Source: Mycobacterium bourgelatii (lineage in GTDB: Bacteria; Actinomycetota; Actinomycetes; Mycobacteriales; Mycobacteriaceae). Taken from it: a DNA stretch of 64,000 nt. Below, one piece after another: positions 53,807 through 62,128 of this stretch. Where the stretch lies: NCBI RefSeq assembly GCF_010723575.1, contig NZ_BLKZ01000001.1, positions 496,001-560,000 of the forward strand, in the 5' to 3' direction. Numbering within the stretch: the stretch's first letter is position 1; the number at the start of each line of letters is the position of its first letter. The notes below the pieces were generated by a model. It was not told the DNA's origin. It worked only from the letters and a program-made list of their open reading frames with translations, and ran no database searches. A program made the position numbers and the translations under genes.

Positions 53807-54160
53807 CGGCCGGGAGCGACTGTCGGAAGGCCCGCCGAGGCCGCGGCAGCGAGCAAGCGTTCGTCGTAGGAAACGAACGCGGTCAGCTTGGTACCAAACA
53901 CCGTTTGGCCCGTTGCGAGATGAATCGCGTCGAGGGATCTGAGTGTGGGGTCGGGCAGGGCCCCTGCAGCAGCCCGAACGACTTCGTCGATCTCGTAACG
54001 GGCGACTCGCGACACTATCCCGGGAACGCGGGCAAGCAATGAGGGATCAACCCGCCGCAGAGCCCGGGGCAGTTCCACCTCGATCAGCGTCGATGACACC
54101 CACGGCGCGGGCGCCTGCGCATCGAGCCACTCTGCTAATTCATCACTTTCGGGTTCGCGC
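53803..54160 (-). pseudogene. vapC: 3' part of a vapC toxin gene split by the third insertion sequence
   Basis: The leftward frame continues from the insertion site with RREPESDELAEWLDA, the usual second block of a PIN-domain toxin, then LRSLDAIHLATGQTVFGT (catalytic Asp) and SYDERLLAAAASAGLP. With the 5' piece at 55853-55893 and one CTAA removed it makes an intact 132-residue VapC (KLI joined to RREPES). As it stands it lacks the first catalytic Asp and a start. Confidence 0.88.
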
Positions 54161-54164
54161 CTAA

Positions 54165-55852
54165 CCCAGATTTTTCGTGAAATGCCTCGAGAAACGGGGT
54201 GTAGATAAGCGAAAGTGCCTGTCCTGCAAGGGATAATTGGACTTGTCTACGGTTCAATCGGTCCCAAGGGAAGGCACTTCGCGAGTGAAGAATATCGCGC
54301 TAGCATCGCGGGTGAAAGTGTCTGCTGACGGGCATGGTGTCGTGTCGCACGCCGGGATGGGCATGCTGCGCGAGCTCGCGGACCGCACGGGGTTGTCGGC
54401 GCAGGTCACCGCCGCGTTGGCCGACACGTACCGGGGCCCGTGGGTGTATGCGCCCGGGGACGTGTTCGCCGATCTGGCGGCCGCGGTCGCCGACGGCGCG
54501 GACTGCATCGACGCAGTTGGTCAACTGTGCGGCGATCGTGAGCATGTGTTCGGCGCGAAGGCGTCGACGACCACTATGTGGCGGTTGATCGATCAGCGCA
54601 TCGATGCCGCACACCTGCCGGGGTGCGCACAGCGCGGGCTCGGGCGCGGGGCGGCCTGGGCGGCCGGAGCCGCCCCACCCAGGGGTGGCTGCACATCGAC
54701 ATCGACGCCACCCTGGTGATCGATCACTCCGACAACAAGACCGGCGCTGCGGCGACCTGGAAGAAAACCTATGGTCATCACCCGCTGCTGGCGTTTCTGG
54801 ACCGCCCGGACATCGCCGGCGGGGAGGCCCTGGCCGGGCTGCTGCGCAACGGTAACGCCGGCTCCAACACCGCCTCCGATCACGTCATCGTCCTCGAGCA
54901 GGCGCTGGCCGCCCTGCCGCGGCGATACCAGCCCGACCCCGCCCATCCCGAGGATCCCGACAACCCGAAGCTGCTGGTGCGCTGCGACACCGGCGGGTCC
55001 ACCCACCGCTTCGCCCAGGCGTGCCGCAGGCTGGGGGTGGGGTTCTCCTTCGGCTACCCCGTCGATTGGCGGGTCCAAGACGCCGTGGACACCCTGACCC
55101 TCGCCGATGTCTGGGACCCGGCCATCGACACCGACGGCGGTATCCGCGAGGGCGCCTGGGTCGCCGAGGCCACCGGTCTGGTCAACCTGTCCTCATGGCC
55201 GGCCGGAACCCGGCTGATCCTGCGCAAAGAACGCCCCACCCGGGGCCCAGCTGCGGTTCACCGACGCCGACGGCATGCGCGTGACCGCGTTCATCACCGA
55301 CACCGCACCCGGGGTCATCCCTGGTCAAGTCGCCGGATTGGAGTTGCGGCACCGCCAGCACGCCCGCATCGAGGACCGCATCCGCGAACTAAAGGCCACC
55401 GGGCTGCGCAACTTTCCGTGCCACTCGTTTTGGTCCAACGCCGCCTGGCTGGAAATCATCCTGGCCGCCACCGATCTGGTCACCTGGGCCCGGCTGATCG
55501 GCTTTCACGACCACCCCGGCCTGGCCCGCATCGAGATCACCACATTCCGCTACCGGATCCTGCACATCGCCGCCCGCATCACCCACGGCGCACGCCAACA
55601 ACGGCTACGCCTCGATGCCACCTGGCGATGGGCCGCAGCCATCGCGACCGCCTGGCAACACATCCGCACCGCCTTCGGATAACACCCCGGCGACCACCAC
55701 CCAACCGACCACGAAAGACCACCGGCCCCAGGAAAGCCCGCCCCGCCCGGCGACACGGGACAACTCTCCACGCCACCACACCGAAAATGCCTACCCAACA
55801 ACACCATTCAGCGCCAGAACGGCTCAATCATCAATTCGATGCAAAATCGAGG
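54165..55852 (+). mobile_element. IS1380-like insertion sequence, copy 3
   Basis: The element is 1688 bp, in the opposite orientation to the other two and more diverged. The termini are CCCAGATTTTTCGTG at the left and, read inward from the right, CCTCGATTTTGC. They are flanked by a perfect 4-bp duplication CTAA (54161-54164 and 55853-55856). It splits a vapC toxin gene after codon 13. In transposase orientation its target is the same as that of copy 2 (TTAG). Confidence 0.93.
54285..55682 (+). pseudogene. IS1380-family transposase, copy 3, frameshifted
   Basis: The start is the GTG at 54285 (VKNIALASRVKVSADG; a TTG at 54237 is in frame). The frame shifts near 54660-54690 (from GAAPPRGGC to PTQGWLHIDIDATL) and again near 55240-55260 (from KERPTRGPAAVHRR to QLRFTD-type sequence resuming as MRVTAFITDTAPG). 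All three segments together cover the full transposase, including IDIDATLVIDHSDN and the C-terminal TWRWAAAIATAWQHIRTAFG. No complete transposase is encoded. Confidence 0.85.
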
Positions 55853-55893
55853 CTAATCAGCTTCACGAGTACGGAGGTGTCCAGGTAGAGCAT
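55853..55893 (-). pseudogene. vapC: 5' part of the split vapC gene
   Basis: The ATG at 55893 overlaps the vapB stop by one base (TGATG) and opens MLYLDTSVLVKLI, the N-terminus of a PIN-domain ribonuclease with its first catalytic Asp (DTS). The frame meets the CTAA target site at 55853-55856 and enters the insertion sequence. Confidence 0.88.
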
Positions 55894-56165
55894 CAGAAAC
55901 GCTCGGCGTCCCGCAACTCGCGCAACACCTGGCCGGCTTCGTTGTCGGTGTTGACTGGCCCGGTCGGCCGCGGTGTCGGTCCCACTACGGTGGCGGGATG
56001 TAGCTTTCCGGCACTGATCATTTCGGCCAGGGGATTCTCTTGCGCGGGGACCAGTCGGGCCACGACGGTTCCGCGTTCGGTGATGTCGATGTGCTCGCCG
56101 CGTTTGACCCGCGCGAGAACCCCTGCAGTGTCCTGGTTCAACTCGCGCACGGGCACTTCGGCCAT
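55893..56165 (-). CDS. vapB: Phd/VapB-type antitoxin with disrupted toxin partner
   Basis: The 90-residue antitoxin has a Phd/YefM-type N-terminus (VPVRELNQDTAGVLARVKRG, then IDITERGTVVARLVP) and a flexible C-terminus (VLRELRDAERF) that would bind the toxin. It is intact, with an inverted repeat upstream that should be its operator. Its cognate toxin gene directly downstream is split by the insertion sequence, so the antitoxin is now an orphan. Confidence 0.88.
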   Translation of the reverse strand: MAEVPVRELNQDTAGVLARVKRGEHIDITERGTVVARLVPAQENPLAEMISAGKLHPATVVGPTPRPTGPVNTDNEAGQVLRELRDAERF

Positions 56166-56174
56166 ACATACACC

Positions 56175-56194
56175 GTACTACAAAAATGTAGTAC
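56175..56194. promoter_or_regulatory. Operator of the vapB gene
   Basis: GTACTAC-AAAAAT-GTAGTAC has perfect 7-bp arms with a 6-bp AT centre, 10 bp upstream of the vapB start. This is the usual place and form of an antitoxin autoregulatory operator. It also lies upstream of divergent galT. Confidence 0.65.
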
Positions 56195-56262
56195 GACTAC
56201 TCGAGACACTGGTGGCAGTCACGCTGCACCAACCGTGAGTCGCGGCAGTAAGGTTCCACAAC

Positions 56263-57345
56263 GTGACGGCGCCGACGCGGTGGACCCTGGCCGACGGCCG
56301 TGACATGCTTTTTTTCACGTTGCCCGGGCACGTCGCGGCGCCGGTGCCGGATCGTCGGCCACTGGCTGAGCGCGATCCAACCCCGTCGCAACTGCGGTAT
56401 GACCGGACGACCGGCCAGTGGGTGATCATCGCCGCGCAGCGACAGGACCGCACCTACAAGCCGCCGCCCGATCAATGCCCGCTGTGCCCAGGACCCACCG
56501 GGCTGACCAGCGAGATACCCGCCGCCGATTACGACGTCGTCGTCTTCGAGAACCGGTTCCCCAGCCTGGCCGGCGCCGGCACCGTCCCGAACCCACCTGC
56601 TGAGGGCTTCGTGGCCGTGCCCGGGTACGGACGCTGCGAGGTGATCTGCTTCTCGGCGGACCACTCCGGATCGTTCGCGGAGCTGGGCCCCACGCACGCG
56701 CGGCTGGTGGTCGAGGCGTGGCGGCATCGCACGGCCGACTTGCTGCAACTGCCGGGAATTGACCAGGTGTTCTGCTTCGAAAACCGCGGCGAGGAGATCG
56801 GGGTGACACTGGCGCACCCGCACGGGCAGATCTATGCCTACCCCTATCTGACCCCGCGCACCGCGATCATGCTGAGCCAGGCCGATCAGTACCGAAAACA
56901 GCACGGCAGCAACCTTTTCGGTGATCTGCTCGCGGATGAGATCGCCGACGGCCGCCGCATCATCGCGCACAGCGAAAAGTTCACCGCGTTCGTGCCGTTT
57001 GCCGCCCGCTGGCCCGTGGAGGTGCACATCTACCCGAATCGGCTGGTACACAACATCACTGAACTAACCGCTGACGAATTAGACGAGTTCACCCTGATGT
57101 ATCGCGACGTGTTGCAAAGGTTTGACCGGCTGTATTCCTCGCCGCTGCCGTACCTGTCAGCACTGCACCAATACAACGACACCGAGGCCCAGCGGGAGGG
57201 CTATTTCCACGTCGAGCTGATGTCGATCCGGCGCAGCGCCACGAAGTTGAAATACCTCGCGTCTTCCGAATCCGCGATGGATGCGTTCATCAGCGACGTC
57301 AACCCGGAAGCGGTGGCCGCGCGACTGTGCGAGCAGGCGACATGA
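56263..57345 (+). CDS. galT: Galactose-1-phosphate uridylyltransferase
   Basis: The 360-residue enzyme of the Leloir pathway swaps UMP between UDP-glucose and galactose-1-phosphate. Visible are the zinc-site Cys pair QCPLCPG, the second-domain VVFENRFPSL, and the active-site His in LAHPHGQIYAYPY. The GTG at 56263 is the only good start. The gene is a single frame here, whereas I recall it annotated as two pieces (galTa, galTb) in M. tuberculosis H37Rv. Its stop overlaps galK (ATGA). Confidence 0.95.
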   Translation: MTAPTRWTLADGRDMLFFTLPGHVAAPVPDRRPLAERDPTPSQLRYDRTTGQWVIIAAQRQDRTYKPPPDQCPLCPGPTGLTSEIPAADYDVVVFENRFPSLAGAGTVPNPPAEGFVAVPGYGRCEVICFSADHSGSFAELGPTHARLVVEAWRHRTADLLQLPGIDQVFCFENRGEEIGVTLAHPHGQIYAYPYLTPRTAIMLSQADQYRKQHGSNLFGDLLADEIADGRRIIAHSEKFTAFVPFAARWPVEVHIYPNRLVHNITELTADELDEFTLMYRDVLQRFDRLYSSPLPYLSALHQYNDTEAQREGYFHVELMSIRRSATKLKYLASSESAMDAFISDVNPEAVAARLCEQAT

Positions 57346-58457
57346 GCACGGTTCGCTATGCCGCGCCCGGCCGGGTGAACCTGATCGGTGAACATACTGA
57401 CTACAACCTGGGTTTCGCGCTGCCGATTGGGTTGCCGCAGCGCACGGTCGTCACGTTCACGCCCGACGACAGCGACGCGATCACCGCGAGTAGCGACCGC
57501 GCCGACGGCTCGGTGCGGATCGGGTTGGACACCGCGCCGCGCGATGTGACCGGTTGGGCAGCTTACGTGGCCGGGGTTGTCTGGGCATTGCGCGACGTCG
57601 GCCATCAGGTACCCGGTGGGACGATGTCGATTACCAGCGACGTCGAGGTCGGGTCCGGGCTGTCGTCCTCGGCGGCCCTCACCTGTGCGGTGCTGGGTGC
57701 CTTGAAGACCGCCACGGAGACCGCTACGGCGACCGCGACGGGTTCCCGCTTGGACCGTGTCGAGGCGGCCCGGATCGCTCAGCGCGCCGAGAACGAGTAC
57801 GTCGGTGCCCCAACGGGTTTGCTTGACCAGCTGTCCGCGCTCTTTGCAGAACCGGATACCGCGCTGTTGATCGACTTCCGTGATATCACGGTGCGGCCGG
57901 TGCCATTCGATCCGGACGCGGCCGGTGTCACGCTGGTCCTGATCGACTCCCGGGTCCGGCACAGTCATGCGGGCGGGGAGTACGCGGACCGGCGAGCATC
58001 GTGTGAGCGCGCGGCCGCGGCGATGGGCGCGGCTACGCTGCGTGACGTGCAGGATCGCGGGCTGGCGGCGCTGAGCGCGGTCACCGATCCGGTCGACTTG
58101 CGCCGCGCTCGCCACGTGTTGACCGAGAACCAACGGGTATTGGATTTCGCTGCCGCCCTAAAGGATTCGGACTACTCGACGGCCGGCGGGATAATGACCG
58201 CGTCCCACGAGTCGATGCGGGACGACTTCAATATCACCGTTCCGCAGGTCGATCTGATCGCCGAGACCGCCGTGCGCGCGGGCGCGCTGGGTGCCCGGAT
58301 GACCGGCGGCGGATTCGGCGGCGTGGTGATCGCGTTGGTACCCCTCGATCGGGTGGAAAGTCTCTCGGCGACGGTGCGCGGGGCTTCGGCCGACGCCGGT
58401 TACGACGAACCGACCATCCGCCGGACCCATTCCGCCGCCGGCGCGACGGCGTTGTGA
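57342..58457 (+). CDS. galK: Galactokinase
   Basis: The 371-residue GHMP kinase phosphorylates galactose. It has the signature GRVNLIGEHTDYNLGFALP, the ATP loop VGSGLSSSAALTCAVLG, and the C-terminal GGGFGGVVIALV. A short Thr/Ala repeat (ETATATATGS) near residue 130 is unusual. Translation is coupled to galT by a 4-bp overlap. Together they supply UDP-galactose for cell-wall galactan or use galactose as carbon source. Confidence 0.95.
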   Translation: MSTVRYAAPGRVNLIGEHTDYNLGFALPIGLPQRTVVTFTPDDSDAITASSDRADGSVRIGLDTAPRDVTGWAAYVAGVVWALRDVGHQVPGGTMSITSDVEVGSGLSSSAALTCAVLGALKTATETATATATGSRLDRVEAARIAQRAENEYVGAPTGLLDQLSALFAEPDTALLIDFRDITVRPVPFDPDAAGVTLVLIDSRVRHSHAGGEYADRRASCERAAAAMGAATLRDVQDRGLAALSAVTDPVDLRRARHVLTENQRVLDFAAALKDSDYSTAGGIMTASHESMRDDFNITVPQVDLIAETAVRAGALGARMTGGGFGGVVIALVPLDRVESLSATVRGASADAGYDEPTIRRTHSAAGATAL

Positions 58458-58562
58458 GCTTGCTCGTCCTCTTGGCCCTCCGAGCCATGTCAGACCCTCG
58501 GTAGAGATTCTGGGTAGTCGACGCGCGAGTCCAGACCGCGTCAAGGTGTCCAAGGGGTAACC

Positions 58563-58839
58563 ATGGGAAACAGGGCGAACATCGTCATCGTCGAAGACGG
58601 GGATTGGCGACTCTACTACTCGCATTGGGCGGGCTGCCGCATGCTCGATGCGCTACTCGGCGGGCCGGACCTCGCGCTGCGTCACCTCGACCGCCGAACT
58701 GTTGAATCCCATCAAGCCGGGCATGGTGGTGTCCAGTGATGCCGTGGCTGACTGCGGGGTCCGGCCGAGCAAGGCCGAGTGGGAACGCTTCGTTGCGGGC
58801 TGCAACCTGGTGCGGCAAGACCACGCGAAATCGGCCTGA
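58563..58839 (+). pseudogene. Internally deleted copy of the unknown gene at 60293-61282
   Basis: From the ATG at 58563 the sequence reads MGNRANIVIVEDGDWRLYY and on to GGPDLALR, matching the first 40 residues of the intact gene at 60293. Then it jumps, near 58683, to a segment matching the last 45 residues (AELLNPIKPGMVVSSDAV, ADCGVRPSKAEWERF), but in another frame. About 240 codons are missing. The first frame stops near 58740. The upstream regions of the two copies also share a segment (TCAGACCCTCGG / TCGGACCCTCGG), so the whole unit was duplicated before decay. Confidence 0.85.
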
Positions 58840-58860
58840 CGAGAACGCTTTCGGCCGAAC

Positions 58861-58902
58861 GCCCGGTGTTGAGGTCAGATCATGATGACTTCAACACCGG
58901 GC
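58861..58902. terminator. Bidirectional terminator hairpin
   Basis: GCCCGGTGTTGA and TCAACACCGGGC pair perfectly over 12 bp, extended by 5 further pairs to a 17-bp stem with an 8-nt loop. It lies between the convergent pseudogene and the amidohydrolase gene. There is no long T-tract. Confidence 0.65.
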
Positions 58903-58932
58903 ATCGCCGGATAGTCGCCGTATCTGCTCGCG

Positions 58933-60195
58933 CTAGGTGGCCTCGCCCTTGACCAGGCGACCCTCCTTGATGATCGCGGTGAACGCCTCGTGGGGTCTGG
59001 TGATCAGGGAGATGTCGGCAACCGGGTCGCCGTCGACCAGAATCAGGTCGGCCAACGCCCCTTCGGCCACCACCCCCAGCCGCCCAGGGTAGGGGTACCG
59101 CGGTCCGCACATTTCGAGCAGTTGGGCGTTATGGAAAGTCGCCTGCTGCAACACTTCTGCGGGTGTGAACCAGCGCGTGAGTTTGGCGAGCTGCGCACCT
59201 TGCCGGCTGGCTAACTTGGCGTCGAACAATGTGTCGGTGCCGAACGCGATCTTGACTCCATGCTTGATGGCCAACTGGTAAGCGGTGTCGGTGCCGGCGA
59301 CCATCTCTTTCAGCTTGGCGACGTTCGCCGGTGCCAGCGGCGGCCTGTCGTCGTCGTCGAGAAACGGTTGCAGACACCACCAGACGTCCTTTTCGGCGAG
59401 CAGCGCCACGGTGTCTTCATCGATGAGCTGCCCGTGCTCGACACATCGGACCCCGGCCGCAACGGCGGTGCGGATGGCGCGCGGCGTGTATGCGTGCACC
59501 GTGACATAGGTGCCCCAATTCTCGGCCGCCTCCACCGCCGCATGCATTTCGGCTTCGGTGAACTGGGAGACGTCGAGTGGGTCGTAGGTCGATGCGACAC
59601 CACCGCCGGCCATCAGCTTGATTTGCGAGGCGCCCCGACGCAACATCTCGCGCGCACCGCGCAGCACCTCGGCTTCGCCGTCGGCAATGACCGCGGACCC
59701 GATGATCTCGGCATAACTCAGGTGGCCGCAGATGCCGCGGGGTATCTCGTTGGGCAGCCGGAAATCGCCGTGTCCGCCGGTCTGGGAGATGAATCCGCCC
59801 GCCGGGAAGATGCGCGGCCCGGGAACCACTCCCTCATCGATTGCGTGCTTCAAGCCGAACACGGGCCCACCCAGATCGCGGACCGTGGTGAAGCCGCGCA
59901 ACAAGGTGTCCTCGGCGCTGGCGATCGCGCGCGCGAACACGTAGCCGACCTCGGCGGTCTGCGCCACCAACGGCGTGATGGTGGTGAACACGGCGTGCCA
60001 GTGCGCGTCGATCAATCCGGGTAGCAGCGTCTTGCCGGTCCCGTCGATGGTGGCACCCGAGGTTTCCGTCGTGCCGGCGGCAGCGACGGTTTCGATCACC
60101 CCGTTGGCGATGACGACGTCCATCGGCCCGGTGATCCGGGCCGCGGCGCTGTCGAAGACGTTGACGTTCGAGATCCGCAACTCTTGAATGTCCAT
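58933..60195 (-). CDS. Metal-dependent amidohydrolase (imidazolonepropionase/prolidase-like)
   Basis: The 420-residue M38/amidohydrolase protein has the metal motif LLPGLIDAHWHA, the carbamylated-Lys region SQIKLMAGGGVAS, His ligands in VHAYTPRAI and VEHGQLID, and the catalytic Asp in FGTDTLFD. The start at 60195 (MDIQELRISNVNVFD) fits the N-terminal beta domain; earlier in-frame starts lie in the intergenic region. No signal peptide. It is flanked by the dead and intact copies of an unknown gene. Confidence 0.9.
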   Translation of the reverse strand: MDIQELRISNVNVFDSAAARITGPMDVVIANGVIETVAAAGTTETSGATIDGTGKTLLPGLIDAHWHAVFTTITPLVAQTAEVGYVFARAIASAEDTLLRGFTTVRDLGGPVFGLKHAIDEGVVPGPRIFPAGGFISQTGGHGDFRLPNEIPRGICGHLSYAEIIGSAVIADGEAEVLRGAREMLRRGASQIKLMAGGGVASTYDPLDVSQFTEAEMHAAVEAAENWGTYVTVHAYTPRAIRTAVAAGVRCVEHGQLIDEDTVALLAEKDVWWCLQPFLDDDDRPPLAPANVAKLKEMVAGTDTAYQLAIKHGVKIAFGTDTLFDAKLASRQGAQLAKLTRWFTPAEVLQQATFHNAQLLEMCGPRYPYPGRLGVVAEGALADLILVDGDPVADISLITRPHEAFTAIIKEGRLVKGEAT

Positions 60196-60292
60196 CCGAA
60201 CTCCTCGTGGGACTGCAACTGTCCCCGGTAGGTTAGCCCGCGATGTCGGACCCTCGGCGCAGACTGTGGCCAACTGACGTCAGGAGGGCAAA

Positions 60293-61282
60293 ATGGGAAA
60301 CAGGGCGAACTTCGTCGTCGTCAAAGATCAGGATTGGCAGCTCTACTACTCACATTGGGCGGGCTGTCGCATGTTGGATGCGCTGATCGCGGGGCCAGAG
60401 CTCGCGCTTCGCTATGTGCAGTCGCTTCGACCATGTGGCAAGAACGAATGGGTCAGCCCCCTCTGGGCCGACGGTGGTGGAGTGGTCGACCTCGATCGTC
60501 GCCGGGTGCTGTTCTTCGGTGACGGAATGATGGTGGACATGAATGAACGGCGGGCCGTGATGAGGGTGCTCGCCGAAGTGTGGCGGGACTACGAGGTCGT
60601 CTGGGCCTACGACGGAACTGCCGAACTGGCCGGATACGTCGGCGCTGAACTGCGGCCCGAGAGCTGGGATCGGCAGTTCAAACTGCGATTGGCCCGTAAT
60701 CGAAACTCGTTGTGCCACCTGGTTTCTGTTGTGGGTGACGATGGGCGGCTACGGTTTTGGCCGCTATGGTGGCACCTCAGCAAGGCGTGGCTGGGGCCTG
60801 CTTTGCTGGACAGGCTTCCGGGGCGTGGCGTCGCAAGGTTGACCCTGGGCAAGATACCTGAAGGCGGCGTGCATATCGATGTGCCGCGAAAGACGTTGGG
60901 GGCCTGGCAAACCGCCGACACCATGGGGATATTCCAGGCCCTTCCTGACATTTGGAAGGGGTGGAAGACCGAGTGCTGGGACGATCGGTTCGAGGAACAA
61001 TTGACCCGATGCGAGGGGACGCTGCGACTTCCCGAGCTGAACTTGCTGTCCGGCATTGACAACGCCCAGAAATGGATCAGCGACCGGGTGTTTCAGTCCC
61101 ACGCTGATAGTCCGGCAGGGCAAATCCTCAAACTCGCCGAGCTGCTGGCACCTCTTGGACCCGACCTGGAGGTCAGCGACGAGGCTGTGCCGGATTGTGG
61201 GGTTCGACCGCGCTCCGGGGAGTGGGCCCGTTTCGTAGCGGCGTGTAATTCGGTGCGCGAGACCCATGTGCGATCAGCCTGA
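60293..61282 (+). CDS. Protein of unknown function, MGNRAN family
   Basis: The 329-residue protein starts MGNRANFVVVKDQDWQLYY followed by SHWAGCRMLDALIAGPELAL, and has LDRRRVLFFGDGMM and many Trp residues (17 or so). There is no signal peptide; two hydrophobic stretches around LWWHLSKAWLGPALL are too short for certain membrane helices. The C-terminus VPDCGVRPRSGEWARFVAAC is shared with the decayed copy. The interval between galK and vapBC in M. tuberculosis holds Rv0621-Rv0622, which may be related. I cannot assign a function. Confidence 0.75.
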   Translation: MGNRANFVVVKDQDWQLYYSHWAGCRMLDALIAGPELALRYVQSLRPCGKNEWVSPLWADGGGVVDLDRRRVLFFGDGMMVDMNERRAVMRVLAEVWRDYEVVWAYDGTAELAGYVGAELRPESWDRQFKLRLARNRNSLCHLVSVVGDDGRLRFWPLWWHLSKAWLGPALLDRLPGRGVARLTLGKIPEGGVHIDVPRKTLGAWQTADTMGIFQALPDIWKGWKTECWDDRFEEQLTRCEGTLRLPELNLLSGIDNAQKWISDRVFQSHADSPAGQILKLAELLAPLGPDLEVSDEAVPDCGVRPRSGEWARFVAACNSVRETHVRSA

Positions 61283-61302
61283 CTCGCAGCTGGTTGAGCG
61301 CT

Positions 61303-61334
61303 GGTACCATTCTGAGGGTAGAAAGGTACCATTC
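61303..61334. promoter_or_regulatory. Direct-repeat operator of the second vapBC
   Basis: GGTACCATTC occurs at 61303-61312 and 61325-61334, 22 bp apart (two helical turns) and touching the vapB start. Each contains the palindrome GGTACC. This is a likely autoregulatory site that would also cover the ribosome-binding AGAAAGG. Confidence 0.6.
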
Positions 61335-61580
61335 ATGGCGTTGAACATTAAAGATCCGTCGGTCCATCAGGCAGTCAAGGAGATCGCGAAAATTACCGGC
61401 GAATCGCAAGCTCAGGCGGTGGCGACTGCGGTGAATGAACGTCTGGCAAGGCTGCGAAGTGACGATCTCGCCGCCCGCCTGTTGGCCATTGGCCACAAGA
61501 CCTCGAGTCGGATGACCCCAGAAACCAAACGGATCGACCATGCTGCTCTGCTGTATGACGAGCGAGGGTTGCCGACGTGA
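61335..61580 (+). CDS. vapB: VapB30-like antitoxin
   Basis: The 81-residue antitoxin begins MALNIKDPSVHQAVKEIAKI and ends LLYDERGLPT, the pattern of the Rv0623-type (VapB30) group with an N-terminal ribbon-helix-helix-like DNA-binding part and a toxin-binding tail. The start at 61335 follows the operator; an upstream frame from 61266 is non-coding. Its stop overlaps the GTG of vapC by 4 bp. Location between galK and recD matches vapBC30. Confidence 0.85.
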   Translation: MALNIKDPSVHQAVKEIAKITGESQAQAVATAVNERLARLRSDDLAARLLAIGHKTSSRMTPETKRIDHAALLYDERGLPT

Positions 61581-61978
61581 TCGTAGATACGTCGGCGGTC
61601 ATCGCGATCTTGCGGGCAGAGGACGACGCCTCGGCCTACGCCGCAGCCATCGCCGCCGCCGATACGCGCAGACTGTCTGCGGCGAGCTACCTCGAATGCG
61701 GGATTGTTCTAGATTCCCAGGGTGACCCAGTCATCAGCAGAAGCCTTGACGAGTTCCTCGAGGAAGGCGAGTTCATTGTCGAGCCGGTAACCGAGCGCCA
61801 GGCTCGCCTGGCTCGTCTGGCTTATGCGGATTTCGGTAAAGGTAGCGGCCATCCCGCAGGCTTGAATTTCGGCGATTGCCTCGCCTACGCGCTGGCCATC
61901 GATCGACGCGAGCCATTGCTCTGGAAGGGCAACGAATTCGGGCACACCGGTGTCCAAACAGCTTCAGGTCCAGGGTGA
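61577..61978 (+). CDS. vapC: VapC30-like PIN-domain toxin
   Basis: The 133-residue PIN-domain ribonuclease starts at the GTG at 61577. The four acidic catalytic positions are visible: MIVDTSAVIA, ASYLECGIVL, LNFGDCLAYALA and the GNEFGHTG end. It should cleave RNA (a tRNA or rRNA in known VapC toxins) unless bound by the antitoxin. Unlike the pair at 53.8-56.2 kb this module is intact. The 150 bp after it contain no gene. Confidence 0.88.
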   Translation: MIVDTSAVIAILRAEDDASAYAAAIAAADTRRLSAASYLECGIVLDSQGDPVISRSLDEFLEEGEFIVEPVTERQARLARLAYADFGKGSGHPAGLNFGDCLAYALAIDRREPLLWKGNEFGHTGVQTASGPG

Positions 61979-62128
61979 TCGAGGGAATCTTTGAAAGGAA
62001 ACTCACCGGAGCGCGCGAAAGTGGATCCCGGGTCCCTGACCTGAATGTTCACCAGCCCTGGGATGCCTCGTAGTCGGCGACAGTCGCCGCTGCCGCAAGG
62101 GATTGCGTGAATTGGCCGTAGGGCAACG

